From Catenaria anguillulae PL171 (taxonomy: Eukaryota > Blastocladiomycota > Blastocladiomycetes > Blastocladiales > Catenariaceae), in NCBI GenBank assembly GCA_002102555.1, contig MCFL01000137.1, positions 1 through 63,286 on the forward strand: a stretch of 63,286 bases of DNA, in the 5' to 3' direction. Position numbers and translations under genes: made by a program. The notes below the pieces were generated by a model. It was not told where the DNA came from, made no database searches, and saw only the letters and a program-made list of their open reading frames with translations. Below are positions 22,841 to 31,673 of the stretch, one piece after another (the first letter of the stretch is position 1; the number at the start of each line of letters is the position of its first letter).

Positions 22841-23575
22841 GGAGTGTCATCAATGTATTAACATGTGTGGATTTTTTCATCATATTCCACGAGCGTTTAC
22901 TTGCCTGCACTCAACACCACGTTCCGTTCCGCCGCTCTTGCCGTCTTCGACTGTGTGCATGCATCGAGCGAATGCCGCATGTATTGGTGTCCGCAGGTGT
23001 GGGCTCCGTTTCTGGTTCCATGTGGGGAAAGAATGCCCTGTTGTGGGTTTGGTGTGTGAAAGTTACGTGCTTGGGCGCTACCAGGGTCTGTTGATGTTTT
23101 CTTGTGCACAGGACGGATCTGAACTGTCCGGTTGCTTCGTGAGATGTGACAATATCAAAGAAGCAGAAAACTGGACCAAAGAGCGCAAAAAGGGTTTGGG
23201 TGCAATCCTTGACTCCATCGATGCCATCGGTGGCAAAGTGAGGTGTAAGTCGGATCAGGGACCGATCCGGACATGCTCGATGGTAAAATCGATAAAGGGA
23301 AAGGAGAAAGCGACCGAACGTCGGAAGGCAACAGAAACGGAATCAACAAAATACAAAATTGGAAACGGGTGAGGCAGATGGTTGAGGCCACGGCTAATCA
23401 CCCAGGGAATTAGAGCAGATGTGGGATGGAGATCAAGTGAGACCATCGATCCGTTGCAGCACATGTGGCGCGAGTGCGAACACACTCACATCACCGACAC
23501 CTCAAGTTCAACTGACGTTACCCCGCAACACTCCTCCCCCACGAACGATCTCGACAATACCGGGCGAGTTCGGCC
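22841..23575. other. Intergenic stretch between DWW copy 2 and transposon debris
   Basis: These 735 bases contain short open frames on both strands with no recognisable domain. The stretch may hold the DWW 3' end and further decayed mobile-element DNA, but I could identify nothing. Confidence 0.35.
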
Positions 23576-24180
23576 TCAATCACCATAGCGGGCAACCATC
23601 TTTACCCTGTGCACACTGAACCGGCCCGGCGGCGGCTGTGTGTCGGAGCCCAACGTCGCTTCCACGTTGACCCACGTCGACCCCGCCTCAACAACCTCAA
23701 ACGGCCCAATCCACGTCAACTCCATCTTGGCATCATGCCGTCCCTTGAGGTCCGATCGGGCAATCAGCACCACGTCCCCCACTTGATATCCAACTTCCTT
23801 GAGCTCGGCATTGTGACGGTCACGGCCGGCCTCCCTCGTTCGCTCCACGCGCGCCTTGGCCTCCTCAAGCTCGCCCGCCGATTGCAACAACTCACCCTCA
23901 CGCGCGCTCAAGTCCTCGGGCATTTTGACAAACTCTTCTCGGTACAGTCGGGCCTCCGGGCAATCCATCGGCAAAACACACTCTCGGCCATGCATCAAGT
24001 AGAATGGCGATCGGCCCGTGCTCGACCTTGGTGTCGCGCGATCCGCAAGCAGCACTCGGCCCAGCAATTCCGTCCATGGCCTACCTGTCTCGGCGGAATG
24101 GCGTCGGAGGCTTGCCACCACGGCACGATGTCCGCGCTCGACCACCGCGTTACCCCTGAGGTTATATGCGAGCGACCGAT
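23576..24180 (-). mobile_element. Ty3/gypsy LTR retrotransposon fragment (integrase C-terminal part)
   Basis: This is a fossil of a Ty3/gypsy-type LTR retrotransposon. The part kept is the end of the integrase: the VERGHR block and SPFYLMHGRECVLP of the late core domain, then a basic linker, then the GPFEVVEAG / FSVHRVKMV segment typical of the integrase C-terminal GPY/F module. Capsid, protease, reverse transcriptase and RNase H are absent, and I saw no LTR on either side. It abuts the transposase remains at 24255 directly. The element is broken and far from whole. The protein-like composition suggests moderate rather than great age. Confidence 0.8.
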
Positions 24181-24254
24181 TGGACGGCGCCGACGAACTT
24201 GCCTTGCGGGGCGGCCCACTGCCTGGTGTGTCGCCATTTGCGGGAGATTGATGG

Positions 24255-25561
24255 ATCCGAATCCCGATGCGAATTGACGCCACCAGTATGTGCAAACACC
24301 AACCGTTGCGGGTGCAAAAGCAACAGTCGCAACTCGGAAAGTAGAGCGAGGATTGCGGAATGGTGACGGTGTTGGATTGGACGGCATTGTACTCGAGCGA
24401 CGTGTAAGGCGGGGCGCCGAAGGAGTAACCGCCAAAGAGTTTGCCAGGAATGGGACCTGTGAACGTGATGATGTAAGTCCCTCCTTCGATGCACGGGTCC
24501 AGTTGATACAACTGCGTGTTGTTGGCCCATCTCTCTGCTTCATCTTTGTACTTGGCCTGGCGAGCAATGGTGAAATTTCAAGTTAAATCTTGGAAAAAAA
24601 ATCAGTCGGTGAGGGAATGGTGTCAGGAATCAATAAACGTACACCGACAGCAGGACGATGGCGGATACCGTTTTCAAGCGTGCCGTTTCGCTGCACCCAC
24701 GTCTGACAATGCTGAATTGTCGTGAGGACGGTTTGGGCGACAGCGATCCGGAACATGCTCTTGAAGACCTTGTGCTTGGCCTCAACGGAATTGTTTGTGC
24801 GCACAACACCATTTGGCAAATCAAACACTCGCCATCTGTACCAACGAGACCGCGATTTGCGCACGCCGCGGCCGGCCGGTTCCGTTGGATCGTCGAAGGC
24901 GACAGGATATCCACGGGTCCATTCGTTGATGAAGTACATCCAGAACTGCTCAGCAGCATCCGTCTTGGCGGGCGTGTCGAAAACCGCCTCGTCGTCCAAG
25001 TGATAGAACAAATCGAGCAGTCGGGCCTGGAACTCGTCCTCGTTGTCGGTCCAATGGAGAGCGTGAATCAATTGAATGACACCGGCCATGTACTCGCCCT
25101 TGTACTTCTTGTCGATGCATTGCTTCACATGGAACCGACACATCCCGCACTTGATCCCCGGGAGCGCCGCCTCCAACGCACATACAATAGCATCTTCGGC
25201 GTCCGACATGGTCACCTCCCACGCTGTCGTGTCGTAATCATCGTCCACGACGATGGCCCGAATAATGTCAAACAACTTGTTCAATACAGCCAAGTACGTC
25301 TCTTCGATGTGGGTGCATCATGATCGCAAAGGCAACTGTGTGCGCTTGGATCCTTCTTGGGGACGATGAAAGCAGCGGCAACGGAGCCACGGTCAGCCGA
25401 AGTTGACTTGACGAAGAGGCTGGTCGGCAAATCGGACTTGGTTGCCCCGACCAGCGTGATCTCGTATACACACGGCCTACCATCACTTTGGAGAACGAAA
25501 ATACGAGAGCTTCCCTATGAAGATGCACAGCGTCAGTCCTGGCATATGAGTCAATAGTCAC
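24255..25561 (-). mobile_element. Mutator-like (MULE) DNA transposon, degraded transposase with SWIM finger
   Basis: This is a remnant of a MULE transposase. From 25293 the core carries MSDAEDAIVCALE (second catalytic Asp), GMCRFHVKQCID (the family's Cys/His pair), WTRGYP and the TNNSVEAKHKVF block with the catalytic Glu. A clean 77-base intron (donor GTACGT after PAVG, acceptor CCAG) joins it in phase to AKYKDEAERWANN and then to a SWIM zinc finger, CDCCFC...GWCLH, near 24290-24340. Upstream of 25293 the frame is disrupted (FAIMMHPH is in another frame), and the N-terminal DNA-binding part and first catalytic Asp were not found. No terminal inverted repeats could be seen by eye. The 3' side is cut off by the retroelement fragment. 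Confidence 0.8.
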
Positions 25562-25967
25562 AGTTCTCTTTGTACCATCACAAAGCTATGCAAGACACCG
25601 GATGGGCTCTGCCGGTGATGGCGGTGGGGTGCAATGACCCTGGGCTGATCGAGTTGGAGAACCAGGAACGTCGTGATGCGGCGACGGCGACTCGGACGCA
25701 TACAGTATGGTGGTCGGCTTGTGTTGACGGCACCGAATGCTCAAAGTGGATTGAATTATGATCATAAGTCAACATATTTCTCAATGTTGCATCTGCTGTA
25801 CATTTGGTTATACAGTACATACTTACCTACATGTGAGCTTTGCCTTGCGTGTTTCTCCGCTTGTATGGTTGCGTAAACAACGCCTCTCCGAGTCGAAAAG
25901 CCAAAGAGGTATATGTATATCGTGAATGCCTTGTGCCAAACTAAATAAGGGAAAACCAGCAGTCTCG
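25562..25967. other. Gap between transposon remains and the MFS gene
   Basis: A 63-codon plus-strand frame (25570-25761) ends TVWWSACVDGTECSKWIEL and could be further element debris, but I cannot assign it. The right part is AT-rich and probably forms the 3' flank of the MFS gene. Confidence 0.3.
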
Positions 25968-28120
25968 CTACCTACTGTTACTCCTGACAGCTCCACCTTG
26001 ACCGCCACTGCCACTGCCGCTGCTACTACTCCCCGCGCCATACACTGGCGAGCTCGCCACCATCACCTGCTCGTCCGCATCCACCTCACTGCCCACCTCG
26101 GCCTCCCCACCCGCCACCCGTTTGTACCCTTTCCCTTTGCTACCCAACACAGGCTCCACTTTCGCTCTGCCCGCGTACTCCCTGTCTTGGTCCTTGACCC
26201 CTTCCCAATCCACCCACCAATACACGCCCGCCAACGCCGCGTTCACCGTAGCCGCCCCGCTCATCATGGCAAACAACCTGCCCCACCCGTTTGCCTCGAC
26301 CACCGCGCCCGCAAACTTGCCCGCGAGAATCGCGCCAATATACCCAGCCGCATGCACCGACGCAACCACAATGCCTGCATTTTCGCCCGTTGCCAGCTCG
26401 AGCGGAAAAATGCCCTCTGCCCAGCTGGCAGGCGCCGTGGAAAACAGCGCCGCGAGTCCCATGAGCATGACCACGAGCGCCACCGATGCCGCCGATGCAG
26501 GCGGCGCGCCGGTCCCGGGCTTTGCGTGCCCGTGATCGGGGTGTCCCTCCTGCACCTGATTGGTGCGATGATCATGGCCCGCCGCCACCACCGCCAGCAC
26601 CGCCATGGTGAGTGCCGTTGCAAGCACCAGTGACGTGTACACTCGGCCACGGCGCACGCGCTGGATATGGTCAATGAGGAAGCCGCCGCCCACACTCGAG
26701 AGTGCCGCGAGCAAGGGGAACACGAGCGTCAGGATGGACGCGGTGCCCTCGGCCAACGAATACGATTCGTGCAGGTACACCACGGCCCACGAGTTGAAGA
26801 TTTCGCGGATCCACGTGTACAGGGGCGATTGTAGCAGCAGGATGACGTATTTTGGGTTAGCCAGGATGGTGCGCCGGCCAAAACAGGTACGTGGCGGCGT
26901 GGAGGCGGCAGCGGCGCCGCGCTTGGTGGCGGGGGCGTGGGCGAGTGGGTGGGGAGCAGCAGCGGGTGTGGGCCAGACGAATGGTCGTCGGGAAAGTGGT
27001 GGACAAACGACTTGCGCCGCTGGGTCATGGGCGAGGTGGGCGATTGCAGTGGGATGGACGGCGGGTCCGGTTTGGTCATGGAGGGCAAGCCCAGATCGGT
27101 TGGTGCGCTAATGCCAGTGTCCCCGCGTGCGTGAGTTGAAAATGGATGAGAATTGACAAGAATGCAAGTTGATTTTTAAACGTACCTGTGCAAATACGTA
27201 AACGACGGCAACATCAACAATGTGCCTGCCACTGCCGACGTGAAAAAGATACCCTGCCACGTGAACCCATACGAGACCAGCTTGCCCAAAAACAAGCGAA
27301 TGATGGCGTCGCCCAGTGAGTAGCTCAAGCTTGCCACGCCCATGATTTTGCCGTGTTGCATGGGCGGAAACCAATTGCGGACCAACGTAGTCAATGCGGG
27401 CCACCCGCCCGACTGGAAGATGCGATTCAAGCTCCAAATGAATGCAAACAGCTCAATGGACGCATGCTCGTCGGAAACAGATCCGAACGCCACCGTGCAC
27501 AGGATCGAGCCCATGAGGCAGAGGAGCAAGATGGAGCGACCTCCAACACGATCAATGAGGATTCCGTTGGCAATCTTGCCCATGGCGTAAAAAGCGTAAC
27601 CAGAGGAGATAACGTTGCCAAAGTTCTTTTTCGATAGGTGCGTGGCGTGCAACAGCGTCGGGAGCGCAACCGAGAGGTTTGTGCGGCAAAAGTAAAAGCC
27701 CGTGTAGACCATGATGAGCAGCGTGATGGTGATGCGGTGCCAGCGCAGCAGGGATTGCATGATTGGCGGGGCCGCAGCGACAATGTGTGAGCGGGCGAAA
27801 AGGTCGAGAACGGGCGGGGCATCGCCAGGGTCGGCAAAGTCGGTCGAGTCGTTGTAGATGTCGACAGGGGAAGCGTCATGGTAAGGAGAGACAGGCGAGT
27901 ACGGCGAGAGCCTTGCGCCGGGCGGGCCGGAGCCGTTGGCGTTGGTGTTTGTGGCGAGCGACAGGGGAGGCAGGGCGATGCGAGCGGGGCAAGCGGCATT
28001 TTGGGCGGCGACAAGGTGTTCCTGAGACGACCATTCACGAGATTGGGAGGGCGACCGCCTGCGCGGGATGTTGGGCGACTGCGGGCGAGACCCAGGAAAA
28101 GGCGACGGGTGTGACTCCAT
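25968..28120 (-). CDS. MFS transporter of the organophosphate:phosphate antiporter (SLC37/UhpT-GlpT) type
   Basis: The product is a twelve-helix MFS transporter. Exon 1 (28120-27186) encodes a polar N-terminus of about 130 residues and the first six helices, with the OPA-type GFYFCRTNLSVALP, GKIANGILIDRVGGR and SGGWPALTTLVRNWFPP, the last very like the QS/GGWP...NWF block of GlpT-like antiporters. After a 72-base intron, exon 2 (27107-25968) carries a Pro/His-rich central loop of about 100 residues, then ILANPKYVILLLQSPLYTWIREIFNSW (in parts) and the second helix bundle with SVHAAGYIGAILAG. A single frame change lies near 26935 in a C-rich run of the loop; it equals one missing base and may be an assembly error. 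The substrate could be glycerol-3-phosphate or a sugar phosphate. The C-terminal tail is Ser/Gly-rich. Confidence 0.85.
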
Positions 28121-28604
28121 TGTTGCGCGCTTGTGTCAAGCAAACATGTGGCAAGGCGAGGTGAGTGTTGGACGGTGGGCTCAAACGATGGAAGCTTGAA
28201 ACTGGAGAAATCCCGGAGAACGCGTAGAAATTGGACGGCAGCGGATGGTGGCGATGGCGTGAGCGAATTGCATCGAGTGGCAGAGTCGAATTCACATTAT
28301 TGTACACACGATTTGCTTGTTTTCACTGGGACATGCACTTACGTTGGCCAAGTGGGCAAACGACTGAGAAACGCGCCTCACGTTGCATCGCGGGTGTGGC
28401 GACGCGCCATTGGCTGCAGCCTCGTGACAGAATTCCATCCATAGCTCCATGCGTCTTCCATGCTTCGCCTCGACTGCCACAAGCCCTCTGTCGAGCTCAT
28501 CGCGATACTGCTCCTTGATGATGTGAGATGAAGATGTGCAGTTTGAGGTGCCCTCTTCACACGCTCACACTCTCAATGAGTCACCCACGATAACCCTTAA
28601 TACG
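28121..28604. other. Divergent promoter region, MFS transporter / copper-fist factor
   Basis: These 484 bases separate two divergent genes. An in-frame ATG at 28536 would add 23 residues to the copper-fist protein, but that family starts close to its zinc knuckle, so I treat it as leader. No copper-response element was recognised by eye. Confidence 0.4.
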
Positions 28605-30488
28605 ATGCTGGTCCTTGAATCGCTGCGCTTTGCCTGCGACACGTGCATCCGCGGCCACCGCTCATCCAACTGCGCCCACCGCGACCGCGACCTGCTCGAG
28701 CTCCGCAAGAAGGGCCGCCCGCGCCATGCCGTGTGCGCAGAGTGTCGGTCTTCCAAGAAGAAGCTGCCCGCTGGCGACTGCCCGCATGTCGCCGCCGCTG
28801 CCACACCCACGGCCACCGCCGAACAGGATGCCGAGAAGCCCACCGTGACGCTGCCCACGGGACAAAAGCTCACGCTCATCTCACACCAGTCGGCCCAGAT
28901 GGTCCGCGACTTGCTCGCCCGTGGCGTCCAGTTTGTCATCACCACGGGCGCGGGGGCAGGCAACTCGGCAAAGGCTTCTTCCACCTCTGCCTCAAAGTCG
29001 GCTGCAAAGGCATCAAAGGCCACTGGCCCGCCGACATCGACAGCTGCCGCCTCCTCATCCACAATGTCTCTGACGTCCCTTGCATCGCTCACGCCAGCTC
29101 AGCCTCTGGCAGTGACGGCGGCCATCCAACCAAGAGTCGAAGCCGTTACGTCCCTTTCCTCGCTCCTCAATCCTTGCAACTGCCAAGAGCGGACTGGTCG
29201 CCGGTGTCTCTGCTGTGACATTTCTGACGACGCCGACCCGGTCCCTTGCGACTCAGCCGATTGCTCTTGTGCGCATTCCGTTCTCGGATCGCTCCACCTC
29301 TTGCCGGCTCAAGTCTCCAGCGCACCAGCGTCGGTTGGCGGATCTTGCTGCGGTGGTGGTGGTGCTCAGACACGTGCCAGTGCTGCACCGCCTTCTTCTT
29401 CATGTTGTGCCCCTAAGGCGCAAGCTCCCTCGTCGTCTTGCTGCGCTCCTCCGCCACCTCCACCTCCTCAAACGCAGCAGTCGTCGTGCTGCGCGCCTCA
29501 GCAATCCCTCCAACAAGCATCCTGCTGCCAACCGCAACCGCCTCCCCAGAAATCGTCATGCTGTGCTACCCAGCAACAACCAGCCCGTGCACCGTCGTCA
29601 TGCTGCAACAGCAACAACACTGCTCGCCCGCCCACCTCGTTTGACATGCTCATTGCGGCTGCCACCTACGCACCTGCTGCACCCTCAGCGGCGTCGACTT
29701 GGACCTCGCTGCCGCTGCCCACGACAACCGCTTCTACCACCGCCGCACATGCCACCTCCCCGCCCTCGACACCGTTCGACTTTCCTTTTCTCTTCCCAAC
29801 TTCCTCGGCCGCTGCTGCCACATCGACTTCTACTTTTGCTCCCACCCCACCTACCTCCCTTGCCACATCAGCCATGTCCCCACTCCTCTTTGCACCAACT
29901 ACTCTGGCCCCGATCCGCTCGTCCCCACCTACCATGACCACCACCCCATCCCTCGGCGACACCTCGTGCATCCCTCTGCCAACCACCGTTACTCCGGGCC
30001 CACATTGTGCACCGAGCCACCCGGTCGCCGCAACCACGACGCTCCCGTCATGCTGCCAGCCGTCTTCCTCATCGACGGGGCCCTCATGCTGCGGCACCGG
30101 TGGGCCGGGCTCGTCGACGTGCACTTGCTGTCTGCCGCCAGCGTCCCCACCTCCCGCGCCGCTGCCGGCCAACCCTCTGATTGCGTCCACATGCTGCTGC
30201 ACGTCGGCCTCAGGATGTACTGCGGGGCCTGGTGGATGCGAATGCACGGGCGCGAGCGCATGCGGCGGCGAGTGCTGTGCGCGCGCAAAGACGCGCAAGC
30301 GCGACCGCGATGACCGCGAGCAAGGAGGAGAGGCCGACGAGCAAGGCACGGGTGAAGAGCGGGTCAGGAAGGTGCAGGTCAATGCACAGCGCAGGGCCAT
30401 GTGTACGTGCGGGTGTATTCGGCCCGCGGTCGAGTGTGGCGATTGCAGCAAGGATTTGTGTGTGGATTATTTGTTGAAAGATTTGTGA
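28605..30488 (+). CDS. Copper-fist transcription factor with many Cys-Cys clusters
   Basis: This is a copper-sensing transcription factor of the Ace1/Mac1/Cuf1 family, 627 residues, single exon. The copper-fist domain is at the N-terminus: C11-x2-C14-x8-C23-x-H25 with RGHR between, then KKGRP at 35-39, which contacts the DNA minor groove in the family. The rest is Ser/Pro/Thr-rich. Residues about 205-245 hold a Cys block (CNCQERTGRRCLCC). From about 245 a run of SSCC/SCC motifs follows (at least seven within about 120 residues), then more at 500-580, and the protein ends with a CxCxCx6CxxCx4C motif reminiscent of the copper-regulatory REP modules of Mac1/Cuf1. The start at 28605 puts the fist at the end of the protein, as usual. 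Copper binding is inferred. Confidence 0.92.
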   Translation: MLVLESLRFACDTCIRGHRSSNCAHRDRDLLELRKKGRPRHAVCAECRSSKKKLPAGDCPHVAAAATPTATAEQDAEKPTVTLPTGQKLTLISHQSAQMVRDLLARGVQFVITTGAGAGNSAKASSTSASKSAAKASKATGPPTSTAAASSSTMSLTSLASLTPAQPLAVTAAIQPRVEAVTSLSSLLNPCNCQERTGRRCLCCDISDDADPVPCDSADCSCAHSVLGSLHLLPAQVSSAPASVGGSCCGGGGAQTRASAAPPSSSCCAPKAQAPSSSCCAPPPPPPPQTQQSSCCAPQQSLQQASCCQPQPPPQKSSCCATQQQPARAPSSCCNSNNTARPPTSFDMLIAAATYAPAAPSAASTWTSLPLPTTTASTTAAHATSPPSTPFDFPFLFPTSSAAAATSTSTFAPTPPTSLATSAMSPLLFAPTTLAPIRSSPPTMTTTPSLGDTSCIPLPTTVTPGPHCAPSHPVAATTTLPSCCQPSSSSTGPSCCGTGGPGSSTCTCCLPPASPPPAPLPANPLIASTCCCTSASGCTAGPGGCECTGASACGGECCARAKTRKRDRDDREQGGEADEQGTGEERVRKVQVNAQRRAMCTCGCIRPAVECGDCSKDLCVDYLLKDL

Positions 30489-30622
30489 CCAACGCAAGTG
30501 TGAGCAAGAGGGGAACCAATTGTCATTTGTATACTTGCTCTGTATTTCACTTTCGCTGTTTTTTGTTATTGGATTGTTCAATCTTGTCCTCCTTACCCAC
30601 AATGCAGTCCATTCCGTCAAAA

Positions 30623-31393
30623 TCAAACTGTCGGCTCGCCCGCCAACCTCTTGTACGCAACCACGAGCTCATCCACGGGCGCCAACGTCCCTTGCACACT
30701 CGGATGCCCCACCACGGCCTTGCGCCACGCCTCAAACCTCGCGCACTCGGCCACAGGCACATCGAACCCGCGGTAATGCTTCAACACGGGCAACCTGGCC
30801 AAAAACCCGCCACACAAGATATCCACCACAGTCAGTTCTCCGCCGCCCAGCGCAAACGCGCCCTCGGATGCAGGCGCCAACTTTGCCTCGACCGCGCGCA
30901 CGGCCGCAACCAGCCTTTCTTGAGCTGCCGGCACCTTGGCCTTGTCCTGTTCCTTGAGCAGCGCGTAAAACGCAGGCACATACTCGTCGTTCCACGTGTC
31001 GAGCAGCGGCACCGCCTGCGTGTAGCGCACAAGGGCGTCTTGAGGGCGCAGCAGCGCCGTGCGCGTGTTGCCGGCGTACACTTGCAGCAGGTAGGCCGTG
31101 GTGTCGTCCGAGTCGGCCAGCGTCACGCTGTTGCCGCCGATGCCGTTGCCGTTGGGGATGATCAGTACGGGCACGGTGCCTTTTGGGTTAATGTCGCGCT
31201 TGAACCACTCGGGCTTGTTGGCCAGGTCAATGTGGATGAGGTCAACGTGTGCCAGGGGCGACGACGAGTGCATCCCTTCGGCGAGCGAGGTCAGGATGCC
31301 CAGCAGATGCAGCGTGGTGGTGACGCGGTGCACATAAGGGCACATGCGCGAAAAGTAGAGTTTGAGGACGGGCGGCGGGGTGGCGGGCAACAT
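30623..31393 (-). CDS. Glutathione S-transferase, omega-like
   Basis: This gene encodes a cytosolic-type glutathione transferase of 256 residues. The thioredoxin-fold N-terminal domain has the omega-type active site CPYVHRV near residue 17, with the catalytic Cys. It continues with WFKRDINPKGTVPVLI, the cis-proline and backbone region that binds glutathione, and LADSDDTTAYLL, the conserved SNAIL-like Ser-Asp helix start. The C-terminal helical domain ends with LARLPVLKHYRGFDVP and an FEAWRKAVVGHPSVQGT segment. I start at 31393 (MLPATPPPVLKLYFSR). The frame is open upstream to 31600 and includes basic sequence resembling a mitochondrial presequence, so a longer product cannot be excluded. It is convergent with the copper-fist gene, 134 bases apart. 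Likely roles are thiol transfer or dehydroascorbate reduction. Confidence 0.9.
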   Translation of the reverse strand: MLPATPPPVLKLYFSRMCPYVHRVTTTLHLLGILTSLAEGMHSSSPLAHVDLIHIDLANKPEWFKRDINPKGTVPVLIIPNGNGIGGNSVTLADSDDTTAYLLQVYAGNTRTALLRPQDALVRYTQAVPLLDTWNDEYVPAFYALLKEQDKAKVPAAQERLVAAVRAVEAKLAPASEGAFALGGGELTVVDILCGGFLARLPVLKHYRGFDVPVAECARFEAWRKAVVGHPSVQGTLAPVDELVVAYKRLAGEPTV

Positions 31394-31673
31394 GGCGGCG
31401 GTGGTGAGGGGTCGGATGGGGTACGTGGATCGGTAGTCGCGGATTGTGTTGCTGCGAGTGGATTTGGTTGTAAGGGCATGTCTCAGTTGAAGCCATGCAT
31501 GTACGTTTACATAAATATTGTTTCCGATTGGTCTCACCCCCATCACCGCGAGGAAGCTCTGATCAGAAAATCGAAAATGGATGTGTCTCGGTCGACACAC
31601 CGAAGGGCGCTCAGACGGCGGAGGGACAAATGATAGTGCACCTCTGGTTCACCCACAAGATTATCTGCAATCC

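Noticed and set aside
22644-23372. A 242-codon plus-strand frame overlapping the end of DWW copy 2
   Set aside because: The first part is the shadow of the acidic tail of copy 2 and the rest has no protein-like features.
25817-25830. Plus-strand ATACTTACCT, identical to the 5' end of U1 snRNA
   Set aside because: The following bases do not form the U1 stem I sequence or an Sm site, so it is probably chance.
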